From: an uncultured Prevotellaceae bacterium
GTDB taxonomy: Bacteria; Bacteroidota; Bacteroidia; Bacteroidales; Muribaculaceae
Direction: 5' to 3'
Assembly (NCBI GenBank): GCA_947169265.1
Contig: CAMVPC010000017.1
Coordinates: 1 to 64,000 of the forward strand
DNA: 64,000 nucleotides
The first letter of the stretch is position 1, and each line of letters opens with the position of its first letter. The translations under genes were made by a program, and so were the position numbers. The notes beneath the pieces were generated by a model that worked only from the letters and a program-made list of their open reading frames with translations, ran no database searches and was not told the DNA's origin. Below, one piece after another: positions 33,071-41,335 of the stretch.

Positions 33071-33103
33071 TTTTGATGCTGTGAAAAAAATTGCTAACTT
33101 TGT
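33071..33103 (+). promoter_or_regulatory. Promoter of the DUF3667 gene
   Basis: TTTTG (33071-33075), 19 bp and TAACTTTGT (33095-33103). The expected start point is only a few bases before the ATG at 33112, so the mRNA would be nearly leaderless. Confidence 0.65.
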
Positions 33104-33111
33104 GGGCCGGA

Positions 33112-34062
33112 ATGGTGAAGATTGGCAAATATAGCGTGAAGGAGTGGTGGGCCCGTTTCCGCCACTGGCAGGTCACGCCCACCAAGCTCGAGACTCGTGA
33201 GGCCTTTGAGCAACACGAGTGCATCAACTGCGGCGAGAGTTTCGACGGCGCCTTTTGCCCCTATTGCGGGCAGAGCGCCAAGACGAGCCGCCTCACGTTG
33301 CGCAACGCGCTGAGCAACATCCTCGACGTGTGGGGGCTGGGCACGCGAAGCATGCCGCGCGCGCTGTGGCATCTGCTCTTCAGGCCCGGCCACATGATAG
33401 CCGACTACCTGTGTGGCCATCGCCGGCCTTATTTCCCGCCTTTCAAGATGCTGTTCGTGCTCACGGCCACCGCCCTCCTCCTCTCTCATCTCTTGCCCGA
33501 CGGCGAGGCACCGGCTCAACCCTCGCGGCCCGTGGAGCGGGCCGAGGTTGCCGCGCCCCCCACAACCGCCGGCGAGGAAGCGGTTCCCGTCACCCCCAAA
33601 GAATCAGCCGAACAGCCGTCTATGAACGAAACGCAGCGAGTGACGAGAATAATCTATGACATGTGGAACCTGGCGATGGAGAAAATACCCGCTTCTCCCG
33701 CCATGCTCCTGCTCGGGTGGCAGTTCTTGTTCGCCTTGAGCACCGGTGTCTTCTTTCGCCGCTCGCCGCGCATGGGGTGCGTCACGTTCACCGAGCAGTT
33801 CTATGCCCAGGTGCTCATCGCCTGCCAGATGCAGTTCCTCTCCATTCTTTACATGCTCATCACATTCAGTGGGACTGAAGGCTACCAGATGAACATTCCC
33901 TTCCGTTACATGGTCGCTTATGCCCTCATCGACTATAAGCAGCTCTACGGATACGGCTGGTGGGGCACCCTGTGGCGCTCGGCGCTCACCTACGCGCTCA
34001 CAGGTGTCCTTGTCATGCTCCTCGCCTTCATTGTCACCATCTTTGTCGTTCTCACCATGTAA
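33112..34062 (+). CDS. DUF3667 zinc-ribbon membrane protein
   Basis: A protein of 316 residues. A treble-clef-like zinc ribbon CINCGESFDGAFCPYCGQ lies near residues 38-55, followed by the conserved LTLRNALSNILDVWGLGTRSMPRALWHLLFRPG block and RRPYFPPFKMLFVLTA, which enters the first membrane helix. A Pro/Ala/Glu-rich loop and three or four further helices follow. This is the common DUF3667 architecture in Bacteroidetes, of unknown function. The ATG at 33112 was preferred over an upstream start that would precede the promoter. Confidence 0.85.
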   Translation: MVKIGKYSVKEWWARFRHWQVTPTKLETREAFEQHECINCGESFDGAFCPYCGQSAKTSRLTLRNALSNILDVWGLGTRSMPRALWHLLFRPGHMIADYLCGHRRPYFPPFKMLFVLTATALLLSHLLPDGEAPAQPSRPVERAEVAAPPTTAGEEAVPVTPKESAEQPSMNETQRVTRIIYDMWNLAMEKIPASPAMLLLGWQFLFALSTGVFFRRSPRMGCVTFTEQFYAQVLIACQMQFLSILYMLITFSGTEGYQMNIPFRYMVAYALIDYKQLYGYGWWGTLWRSALTYALTGVLVMLLAFIVTIFVVLTM

Positions 34063-34070
34063 GCCTCATT

Positions 34071-34114
34071 GGCCACCATGGGGGTACTCAAGGGGGTGCA
34101 CCCTTCGGGTGGCC
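34071..34114. repeat. Dispersed palindromic repeat, copy 1
   Basis: GGCCACC at 34071-34077 pairs with GGTGGCC at 34108-34114. The reverse complement matches 54291-54327 over GGCCACCCGAAGGGT and CTTGAGTA, and similarity extends into the flanking GACCATG. So it is an inverted second copy of a sequence at the edge of the 54.2-54.6 kb element. Confidence 0.65.
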
Positions 34115-34202
34115 ATCACTACATGGTCACCTGAAACTTCCCGACACGAAATCATCGTGCGGGAGCCTGTTGTGAGTTTGGCATGAAACGGCAGATTGTG
34201 TT

Positions 34203-34340
34203 TTTGCCGAAAATCTCACAATTTTTTTGCTCAAAAATGCCGAAAATCTCAAGTTTTTTGGTAAAAAAAGGTTGTTTTGCCGAAAATCTCACAATTTTTT
34301 TGCTTAAAAATGCCGAAAATCTCAAGTTTTTTGGAAGAAA
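34203..34340. repeat. Tandem repeat, two 70-bp units made of four sub-repeats
   Basis: Units at about 34203-34270 and 34273-34340 are nearly identical. Each contains two copies of GCCGAAAATCTCA followed by a T-run, so the short motif occurs four times. It occupies the spacer between DUF3667 and the thiamin receptor promoter. The apparent minus-strand peptide across it (repeating EIFG/RFSA) is a product of the repeat and is not annotated. Confidence 0.85.
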
Positions 34341-34360
34341 AGGGTTTGGTGGGGTGAGGG

Positions 34361-34393
34361 TTTGCGTAATTGCGACGGATGTTGTACCTTTGC
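34361..34393 (+). promoter_or_regulatory. Promoter of the thiamin receptor gene
   Basis: TTTG (34361-34364), exactly 20 bp and TACCTTTGC (34385-34393), with transcription expected near 34400, just before the riboswitch. Confidence 0.8.
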
Positions 34394-34417
34394 CGGCGAT
34401 TAGCAAACGGCTGATTA

Positions 34418-34498
34418 AGGGGTGCTGCTCGACCTTGACGGGCGGGCGGCTGAGATTAGACCCTCATGACCTGACGCGGATAATGCCGCCGTAGGGAT
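34418..34498 (+). promoter_or_regulatory. TPP (thiamin pyrophosphate) riboswitch
   Basis: The conserved THI-box pieces occur in order: AGGGGTGC, GGCTGAGATTAGACCC, then ACCTGACGCGGATAATGCCGCCGTAGGGAT (34469-34498, described in parts: ACCTGA, GGATAATGCC, CGTAGGGA). Stem pairing P2, P4 and P5 is evident by eye. About 100 nt follow before the receptor ATG, including an AAAAAG/CTTTTT hairpin near 34549-34564 that might form part of the expression platform. Confidence 0.95.
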
Positions 34499-34597
34499 TC
34501 GTGCCCACTTCCGGTGCAAGGATGGGCGCGCGATGAGAGCTAAAGCATAAAAAGTCCCCTTTTTGTGTGTTCTTATCTAAAAAAACAAAACAACGAA

Positions 34598-36880
34598 ATG
34601 AAAAAAATTCTTTTCCTCACCATGCTCGCGGCCACTATGGAGGCGAGTGGTAAAGAAGCTGTCGACACCCTCGTGGCACCCATGCTCGACGAGGTGACCG
34701 TCGAGGCCACGCGAGCCGGCGACAAGACGCCCATGGCCTTCAGTAACATCAACCGCGAGCAACTCGAGGCCGTGAACCACGGCAAGGACGTGCCAGCGAT
34801 GCTCAACATGTTGCCCGGCGTGACGACGAGCAGCGACGCCGGCATGGGCATTGGCTACACGGGGCTGCACGTGCGAGGCACCGACCCCACGCGCATCAAT
34901 GTCACCGCCAACGGCGTGCCCCTCAACGACGCCGAGAGCAGCCAGCTCTATTGGGTGAACCTGGGCGACTTCGCCTCCAGCCTCCAGTCGCTGCAGCTGC
35001 AACGCGGCGTGGGTACCAGCACTAACGGCGCCGGCAGCTTCGGCGCCTCGCTCAATCTGCTCACCGAGGGTATAGGGCAAGCCGGCGCGGGTGTCGCCGT
35101 GAGCGCCGGTTCCTACGGCACCCACAAGGAGACGGTGCGCTTCTCCACCGGCCGGCTGGGCGGCCACTGGGGCGTGCAGGGCCGCCTGTCGCACATCGCC
35201 AGCGACGGCTACATCGACCGCGCGTCGAGCCGCCTCAACTCCTATTTCCTGCAGGGCGCTTACTACGGCGCGCGCACCACGGTGAAGTTCATCACCTATA
35301 ACGGCACCGAGAAGACTTACATGGCCTGGGACTACGCCTCGCGGGCCGACATGGCGAAGTACGGGCGCACTTACAATCCCAGCGGCAAGTACCTCGACGC
35401 GGCGGGTAACGTGGCTTTCTACGACAACCAGACCGACAACTACCACCAGCAGCACTACCAATTGCTGTGGAACCAGCTGTTGGGCGCCAACTGGCGCTTC
35501 AACATGGCGCTGCACTACACGCGCGGCGACGGCTACTACGAGCAGTATAAGACCGACCAGAAGCTCTATAAATACCACCTCGAGGAGGGCTTGCGCGCCG
35601 ACCTGGTGCGTCAAAAGAAGATGCTTAACGACTTCTATGGCACGGTGGCCAACTTCAACTATGACAACCACCGCAACCTCACGCTCAACCTGGGCGGCGG
35701 CTGGAACAAATATGACGGCGACCACTTTGGCCTGGTGAAATGGGTGGGCGACAAGTACTATTATGACGATGACGACAATATTGTCTATGTCGCCGGCGAC
35801 GGCACCATGCGGCCGGCCGGGCGCTACTACGACAACAACGCCAAGAAATATGACGGCAACCTCTACGTCAAGGTCAACTACAGCCCCGTCAAGTGGCTCA
35901 ACGCGTTTGTCGACCTGCAATATCGCCGCATTTCCTACACGATGAGCGGTAGCTCGCAGGAGTACGACGGCGACCACAACCAGCGTCCACTCGACCTCAA
36001 GCGCAAGTGGAACTTCTTCAACCCCAAGGTGGGTGTGACCATCACGCCTGCCGCCGGACACACGGTGTACGCCTCGTGGGGTATCGCCCACAAGGAGCCC
36101 ACGCGCAACGACTTTGAGGACATGCTTGCCGAGAGCACGCCCGTCGACCCGCAAGCCGAGCGCCTCAACGACCTTGAGGTGGGCTATAAGTTCCATCGCG
36201 GCATCGTCAGCGCCTCGCTGGGCGGCTACTACATGGACTACGACAATCAGTTTGTGCTCACCGGCGCGCAGGACGCCAACGGCGAGATGGTGGCGCGCAA
36301 CATCAAGGATAGCTACCGCCTGGGCCTTGAGCTCGAAGTGGGCGTCAAGCCCTGCGACTGGTTCGACTGGCAGGCCAATGTGGCCCTGAGTCGCAACCGC
36401 GCGCGCCACATGCAGCTCACCGTCATCAATCCCGACTGGAGCGAATCGATGGTCGATGTGGGCTCGACGCAACTGTCTTATTCGCCCAACGTCGTGTTCA
36501 ACAACATGTTCACTTTCAGTTACAAAGGCTTCCGCGCCGCGCTCATGACGAAATATGTGGGCCGCCAGATGATGACCAACAGCGGCTTTGACCGCTACCT
36601 CGAGGACGACGGCAGCTACACCTCCGCCGTGCTCGATGCCGCCTTCCTCAACGACCTCGACCTGAGCTACACCTTCCACTTCAAGTGGCTCAAGAGCGCC
36701 ACCATCGGCGTCACCGTCTATAACCTCTTCAACGAGCGCTGGGACAGCAACGGTTCGTGCTCGATGAACTTCCGTCGCGACGGCGACCGCGTCGTGGCCT
36801 ATAACGGCGGATGGGCTTGGGCCACCTTCAGCGCGCAGGCCCCCACCCATGTGTTGGCCCACCTCACCCTCAACTTCTAA
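34598..36880 (+). CDS. TonB-dependent receptor under TPP control, probable thiamin transporter
   Basis: An outer-membrane receptor of 760 residues with a signal peptide (about 1-18). The plug domain is DEVTVEATRAGDKTPMAFSNI, MLNMLPGVTTSSDAG, LHVRGTDPTRINVTANGVPLND. A 22-strand-type barrel with alternating aromatic strands follows, and the chain ends in a C-terminal aromatic residue (HLTLNF). There is no N-terminal carboxypeptidase-like domain and no SusD partner, unlike glycan SusC proteins. The TPP riboswitch directly upstream argues for uptake of thiamin or a precursor, as proposed for TPP-controlled receptors in Bacteroidetes. The ATG at 34598 gives the best signal peptide. Confidence 0.9.
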   Translation: MKKILFLTMLAATMEASGKEAVDTLVAPMLDEVTVEATRAGDKTPMAFSNINREQLEAVNHGKDVPAMLNMLPGVTTSSDAGMGIGYTGLHVRGTDPTRINVTANGVPLNDAESSQLYWVNLGDFASSLQSLQLQRGVGTSTNGAGSFGASLNLLTEGIGQAGAGVAVSAGSYGTHKETVRFSTGRLGGHWGVQGRLSHIASDGYIDRASSRLNSYFLQGAYYGARTTVKFITYNGTEKTYMAWDYASRADMAKYGRTYNPSGKYLDAAGNVAFYDNQTDNYHQQHYQLLWNQLLGANWRFNMALHYTRGDGYYEQYKTDQKLYKYHLEEGLRADLVRQKKMLNDFYGTVANFNYDNHRNLTLNLGGGWNKYDGDHFGLVKWVGDKYYYDDDDNIVYVAGDGTMRPAGRYYDNNAKKYDGNLYVKVNYSPVKWLNAFVDLQYRRISYTMSGSSQEYDGDHNQRPLDLKRKWNFFNPKVGVTITPAAGHTVYASWGIAHKEPTRNDFEDMLAESTPVDPQAERLNDLEVGYKFHRGIVSASLGGYYMDYDNQFVLTGAQDANGEMVARNIKDSYRLGLELEVGVKPCDWFDWQANVALSRNRARHMQLTVINPDWSESMVDVGSTQLSYSPNVVFNNMFTFSYKGFRAALMTKYVGRQMMTNSGFDRYLEDDGSYTSAVLDAAFLNDLDLSYTFHFKWLKSATIGVTVYNLFNERWDSNGSCSMNFRRDGDRVVAYNGGWAWATFSAQAPTHVLAHLTLNF

Positions 36881-36887
36881 AAGTGTT

Positions 36888-36921
36888 CAAGTTTATAAGG
36901 TTCTAAAACTTTATAAACTTG
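36888..36921 (+). terminator. AT-rich hairpin after the TonB receptor
   Basis: CAAGTTTATAAG (36888-36899) pairs with the complement ending at 36921. The following 36922-36960 is a G/T/A-rich run of GGTTAAA-like units and not a clean U-run. Confidence 0.5.
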
Positions 36922-36968
36922 AAGGTTAGAGGTTAAAGGTTAAGGGTTATAGATTAAGGATTACAAGA

Positions 36969-37017
36969 AAGCCCCGCGGCGGTTTCCCTGTTGAGGGAAA
37001 TGCACGCCGCGGGGCTT
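36969..37017. terminator. Nested GC-rich terminator between convergent genes
   Basis: AAGCCCCGCGGCG (36969-36981) pairs with CGCCGCGGGGCTT (37005-37017), and an inner TTTCCC/GGGAAA stem folds the loop. It ends the 1353-residue gene on the minus strand and may back up the receptor gene. Confidence 0.8.
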
Positions 37018-37040
37018 GCTATTGATTGAACAATCAGTTG

Positions 37041-40000
37041 TTATCTCCTGACCACATAGTTCACTACCGGGAAGGTCTGGCCGTTCAACAGCATGTTGTA
37101 GCGGCACAAGTTCCAGCGGAAGGAGCTGATGTCGCTTGTGAACTTCTTGGGCGCGGGCACCTCACCGGCGATGGAGTGACCCACACCTGTGCTGTGCTTG
37201 CTGCTCCAGTTCTCGCTGTGTCCGTAGCCGAAGCCCACCTTGGCACCGGCGATGGTGTTCACGAGTTCGAAACTGATGTTCAGCTCGTGGTCTTGCGTGT
37301 AAGTGGTGCTGTTCTCCACGCTATGCGTCAAAGTTGTGGCTGTTCCACCCTGGCCCAGGCCCTGCAGTTCGCCCTTGGGCAGTGCCCAGTAGATGGTGCT
37401 GCCGCAGTTGCTCTTGATTTCGTCCTCATATTGCGGGTAACTCATCGGGTCGCCCGGCGTGTTGTGGAGCACGGCCGAGAGGTCGGGAATTTCGGCATTG
37501 TCGGCGCGCATGAGCATATAGTCGGTCATCGCCACGTTCTGCTCGCTGCTGTAGTAGGGGCAGCCCACGGTAAGCATCGTGCCCACAGCGTCCTCGTTGT
37601 CGCTGGCCACGCACTCGTAGTTATAGACGAAGTAGGGCGTGATGGTCATAATCACCGAGTTGTCGTCAAATGTGGTGTATTCCTTGCCGTAGGTAATCAC
37701 TTCTTCGCTCTCCTCGCCGAATGTATTGTTATATTCCACGCTGGCGGTGATGTCGATTTCGTATGCCTTGCTGATGAAGCCCACCTCGTTATTATAGCCG
37801 GCGATGAGCTTGGCGCTATTGCTGCTGGAGCGGCCGCTGCCACTGCCGCTCGAGCTGGTCTTGCCCCAGCTGGTTGCCGCCGTGGCGTTGCCGTAGTCGG
37901 CCCCGGCATAGTAGGGTGCCGCGGCGAGCACGGCATGGATTTGCGGGTTGGTGAACGTCACGTTCATGTCGCGGAAGCGATATACGGCGCGATGGGCAGT
38001 GGCTGCGGGAATCGGGCAGAATGCCGGGTGGGTGTAGCTGTCGGACACTTCTTGCCTCTCTTTTAACATGAAGACGTTGCCCACGCGTACACCCGCTCCA
38101 TGACCATCCTGACTCGTCTCGATGTTTCTCACCGAGAAGACGCCGTTTTGCGGGCTGTACATGCGGATGAGGCCGCGCAGTTGTGAGCCGACCCAATACA
38201 CGTTATTGGCCCATTCATACCAACCGGTATAGGCATCAATAACCGAGAGGACCGCAATGTCGTCGGCTCCGTTGGGCGACCCGTATTTGAACTTTCCAGC
38301 CACTACATTGTCGGCAGGGAAATAGATGAAGTTATTGCCCTGGTTGTGTCCCTGGAAGCCGCCGGGATTGGCTATCGAAGTGATGCCTGTGCCGTCCTTG
38401 CTGAACACATTGGTGCCGTCAAACCGGTACAGTCCGCCGGCGGCGAGGATATCGGCGGGGAAACCCATGCCACGCGAGTGGACGACGGTGATGCAGGTGT
38501 TCTGCAGATAGTCGGTCTGTTCCTCAATTGTTGCCCGTGAGATGGGCGGCACGAGCATCGGCGAGCCTTCCTGCCGCATCCATACCGATGTTTTCGCCAC
38601 ATAGTTGCGATTCTGGTTCACATCGCCCACCTGGCAGATGAGGTCGTTACGTGTGGCAACCACCACGTCACCAATCTTGATGTCGAGCCAGGGCTCACGG
38701 TTATTGTCGAGCCTGGGACCGAGGCCTACGTTGTAGGTGGCGGTGCCGTTGAGTTTGTCGTTATCGATGCCATCGCAGAACACCATTGCCTGCACCTGTC
38801 CGTTGTTCTCGGTGATGACGGCCAGGTCGGGTTTGCCGTCGCCGTCAAAGTCACCCGTGGCGGCACGTGTGGCGGCGCTGGGGAAGCTGCGCTCGGCGAT
38901 TACGGTGCTGTAGTCAGCGCCGTCGATGACCAAGAAGCGTCCGCCGATGCCCACCACAAGGTCGTCGCTCTGGTCGTCGTTGAAGTCGGCCGTAACGATT
39001 TGTATCCGTTTGGCATAATACTCATAGACATCGAAATAGTCGGTCCATGTCGACTCGTTGTTGCCCCAGAAGCGGAACGGGTAAGCCTCCAAGCCGTTAG
39101 GCATATAGAAGGTTCCCGGTAAGGCGACTGTTGTAGCGGTCGAGCCGTCGCGGTTGTAGATTTCGATACGAGCTGTGCCGTTGCCGGACCACGACGTCGT
39201 GTTTGAGGTTGGTGGGTTCTTGGGATTGGTTGTATCCGTGTTGTTGCGTTCAAACACCAGTTTGGCAATACGTTCTCCCTCAGGCACATATTGGAGAGCC
39301 ATTTTCTTGAGGTTTTTTGAGGCGTCGGTATTGGAGTTCAGGTTGGTGAAATTGCCGTTGAGATCCACTTTAAACATGCCTCGGGAAGCAAATACGTCCC
39401 CTTCCATCCAACCATAACCCATGCCCGCAGCTCCCATTTGCGTTGCATATCTATAGTTGTACCAGTCGAGAACCATCTCGATTGTGCCGGTCTGAATCGT
39501 GTAGAGCTCGCCGATGGGCTGGCCGCTGTAAGGGTTGACGGGGGCCTTGGCCATGGGGGCGCGCTGCCTGGCCTGCTGCATCTCATTAGAGAAGAACTCG
39601 TCCATCATGCCCTTGTAGGGGCTGAAGCCCACGCGCACGCCACGGATGTGGAAGCCATTATCGACCGGCGCACCCATTGAGGAGAGCGTCACGGCGTCGC
39701 TGCCGTCGCGCAGCTCGGCCCACATCGGTCGCTTCGAGAGCGTGGTGGAGGTGAGGATATATCCGCGCTGGTCATGCGAGGTGACGTTGCCGCCGGTGTT
39801 GACGTATCCATGGGCGTTCAGCCGCAGGTAGAGCGAATCGACCTTCTCGTCCCACGAACCCCAGTTGCTGTCGTCGCCATGTGCCTTGAGCAGCGCGCCG
39901 GCATGGTCGGCACCGCCCAGCTTGCGCAGCACGGTATTCACCTCGTCGCCGGTGGGCAGGCGCCATCCCTCGGGCAGGGCTTTGAGCGCGCCCTCGTAGT

Positions 40001-41102
40001 TGTAGTAGGCATCGGTGTTGTCGTTATTAATGACCATACACTTGGTGACAGTGGCTTCCTGCCAGTCGCTGGCGCTGCTCACTTTACTCACGCCGCTGCG
40101 GCGCACGTAGCGCAGGTCCTCGGCCATCCACAGCAAGCCGCCGGCCTCGATGATGGGGTAGTTGTACCCGTCGGCGTCCTTGCATTCAAAGAAGGAGAAC
40201 ACGTTGGTGTGGCTGTTGGCGGGTTGCTGCATCATGATGGTGGTCATGTCGCCGCTGCGGGCAACGAAGCGCAGCAGGTCGCCGCGGTTGAAGTCCATCG
40301 TCACCGTGGTGGCACTCGGGGCGGCTGCCAAGCGCTTGGGCCGGGCTGTGGCGTCGGCGGCCTCTTCGGAGGTGAGCATGGCGATGTCGCCGGCGGTTTC
40401 CACCTTCTTCGAGGCGCTGAACCAGCGTGTGGCGCGCACGTTGCCGCTCTCATCGGTCACGCGCACGATATAGGCACCGTAGGGGCAAGGCGCGATGGCG
40501 GCCGTGTTGTTGCCGGCCGTCACGTTCACCGTGTTGCCGCTCACTACATTGCCCTCACTGTCGATGACTTCCACGGTGGCGACACCGTCGGCGGCGGCGC
40601 TGAAGCTCAGGCGCGCGTCGGCAAAGGCCACTTCGGGGGTGATTGACAGTTTGCCGGCGGGATGTTCGGCGCTTTCTTTGAGCGAATGGATGTGGCGCGC
40701 GGTGTTTTGGCTGTCCTTCACCACGAGGCGCAGCACCGCGTTGCCGGCGAGCTCTTTCTCGGCTCCGGTGGTGACGTTGACAACCGTCACGCCATCAACC
40801 GTAGGTGTGGTTCCGTTCTCGCCCTGTCCGGCGAAAGCGATGTCGATGTACTCGTAGTCCTCCTCCTCGGGTCCGCCGTTGAGCAGGTAGTTGTAAAGGG
40901 CTGTCACGTCGGCGCCGCTCACGACGCCGTCGCCGTTGACATCGGCATTGCCCTGCACAGTCTTTCCGTCGAGCAACACACCGTAGAGGGCTGTCACGTC
41001 GGCGCCACTCACGACACCATCGCCGTTGACGTCCTTTGAGACGGCGCTCATGTCAACCGCAATTACGGTCAAGATTAGTAAAAATGTCCAAATTTTTTTC
41101 AT
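37041..41102 (-). CDS. Large secreted protein: N-terminal dockerin-like pair, FISUMP and FG-GAP domains
   Basis: A protein of 1353 residues. The signal peptide is followed at once by two dockerin-like calcium loops (DVNGDGVVSGADVTALYGVLL and DVNGDGVVSGADVTALYNYLL, about residues 24-80). A beta-rich region with a paired strand motif comes next. Then there is a FISUMP-like segment (YNYPIIEAGGLLWMAEDLRYV ... GWRLPTGDEVNTVLRKLGG), FG-GAP/VCBS-like repeats (TADFNDDQSDDLVVGIGG, TGDFDGDGKPDLAVI), and a C-terminal aggregation-like segment rich in Ser/Thr. No enzyme motif was recognised. ATG 41102 was chosen to give a signal peptide; an ATG two codons upstream is equally possible. It is divergent from the AraC regulator gene. 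Confidence 0.8.
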   Translation of the reverse strand: MKKIWTFLLILTVIAVDMSAVSKDVNGDGVVSGADVTALYGVLLDGKTVQGNADVNGDGVVSGADVTALYNYLLNGGPEEEDYEYIDIAFAGQGENGTTPTVDGVTVVNVTTGAEKELAGNAVLRLVVKDSQNTARHIHSLKESAEHPAGKLSITPEVAFADARLSFSAAADGVATVEVIDSEGNVVSGNTVNVTAGNNTAAIAPCPYGAYIVRVTDESGNVRATRWFSASKKVETAGDIAMLTSEEAADATARPKRLAAAPSATTVTMDFNRGDLLRFVARSGDMTTIMMQQPANSHTNVFSFFECKDADGYNYPIIEAGGLLWMAEDLRYVRRSGVSKVSSASDWQEATVTKCMVINNDNTDAYYNYEGALKALPEGWRLPTGDEVNTVLRKLGGADHAGALLKAHGDDSNWGSWDEKVDSLYLRLNAHGYVNTGGNVTSHDQRGYILTSTTLSKRPMWAELRDGSDAVTLSSMGAPVDNGFHIRGVRVGFSPYKGMMDEFFSNEMQQARQRAPMAKAPVNPYSGQPIGELYTIQTGTIEMVLDWYNYRYATQMGAAGMGYGWMEGDVFASRGMFKVDLNGNFTNLNSNTDASKNLKKMALQYVPEGERIAKLVFERNNTDTTNPKNPPTSNTTSWSGNGTARIEIYNRDGSTATTVALPGTFYMPNGLEAYPFRFWGNNESTWTDYFDVYEYYAKRIQIVTADFNDDQSDDLVVGIGGRFLVIDGADYSTVIAERSFPSAATRAATGDFDGDGKPDLAVITENNGQVQAMVFCDGIDNDKLNGTATYNVGLGPRLDNNREPWLDIKIGDVVVATRNDLICQVGDVNQNRNYVAKTSVWMRQEGSPMLVPPISRATIEEQTDYLQNTCITVVHSRGMGFPADILAAGGLYRFDGTNVFSKDGTGITSIANPGGFQGHNQGNNFIYFPADNVVAGKFKYGSPNGADDIAVLSVIDAYTGWYEWANNVYWVGSQLRGLIRMYSPQNGVFSVRNIETSQDGHGAGVRVGNVFMLKERQEVSDSYTHPAFCPIPAATAHRAVYRFRDMNVTFTNPQIHAVLAAAPYYAGADYGNATAATSWGKTSSSGSGSGRSSSNSAKLIAGYNNEVGFISKAYEIDITASVEYNNTFGEESEEVITYGKEYTTFDDNSVIMTITPYFVYNYECVASDNEDAVGTMLTVGCPYYSSEQNVAMTDYMLMRADNAEIPDLSAVLHNTPGDPMSYPQYEDEIKSNCGSTIYWALPKGELQGLGQGGTATTLTHSVENSTTYTQDHELNISFELVNTIAGAKVGFGYGHSENWSSKHSTGVGHSIAGEVPAPKKFTSDISSFRWNLCRYNMLLNGQTFPVVNYVVRR

Positions 41103-41166
41103 AAGCATACTATTTTTTAGAAATATATAATATCGAGCGTTTAACTGCCCGCGGGCAGTAATTGAC

Positions 41167-41175
41167 ACAAAATTA
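41167..41175 (-). promoter_or_regulatory. -7 element for the 1353-residue gene
   Basis: TAATTTTGT on the minus strand, 65 bp upstream of the ATG at 41102. No good -33 box is seen at the expected distance, so activation by a regulator is plausible. Confidence 0.5.
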
Positions 41176-41226
41176 GCTAAAGTGTCGAAACCGTGGGAAT
41201 AATATGGGCCCAAATTTGTTGCATTT

Positions 41227-41281
41227 GACAAAAATGTGACCATTTTGACAAAAGTGTAACGCCATACGACAAAAATGCAAC
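41227..41281. promoter_or_regulatory. Three direct repeats between divergent promoters
   Basis: GACAAAARTGYRAC occurs three times, starting at 41227, 41247 and 41268. The spacings of 20 and 21 bp place the copies on the same face of the helix. A partial inverted copy overlaps the first (41218-41229). AraC-type regulators bind direct repeats, and the adjacent gene encodes one. The operator role is inferred. Confidence 0.6.
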
Positions 41282-41323
41282 CTATTTTGTGGCTGGAATG
41301 GCTTTTATTTCATGCGGAATGAC

Positions 41324-41332
41324 TAATTTTGC
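41324..41332 (+). promoter_or_regulatory. -7 element for the AraC gene, nearly leaderless
   Basis: TAATTTTGC lies 4 bp before the ATG at 41336, so transcription should begin at or within a base or two of the start codon. No TTTG-type -33 box lies at 19-21 bp upstream. Confidence 0.55.
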
Positions 41333-41335
41333 AAC

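Noticed and set aside
34152-34406. Minus-strand peptide with repeating EIFG/RFSA
   Set aside because: It is created by the tandem DNA repeat and overlaps the promoter of the thiamin receptor.
34577-36862. 761-codon open frame antisense to the TonB-dependent receptor
   Set aside because: Its composition is that of the GC-rich opposite strand (Val/His/Ala/Gly runs); the sense strand has a complete receptor with signal peptide, plug and barrel.
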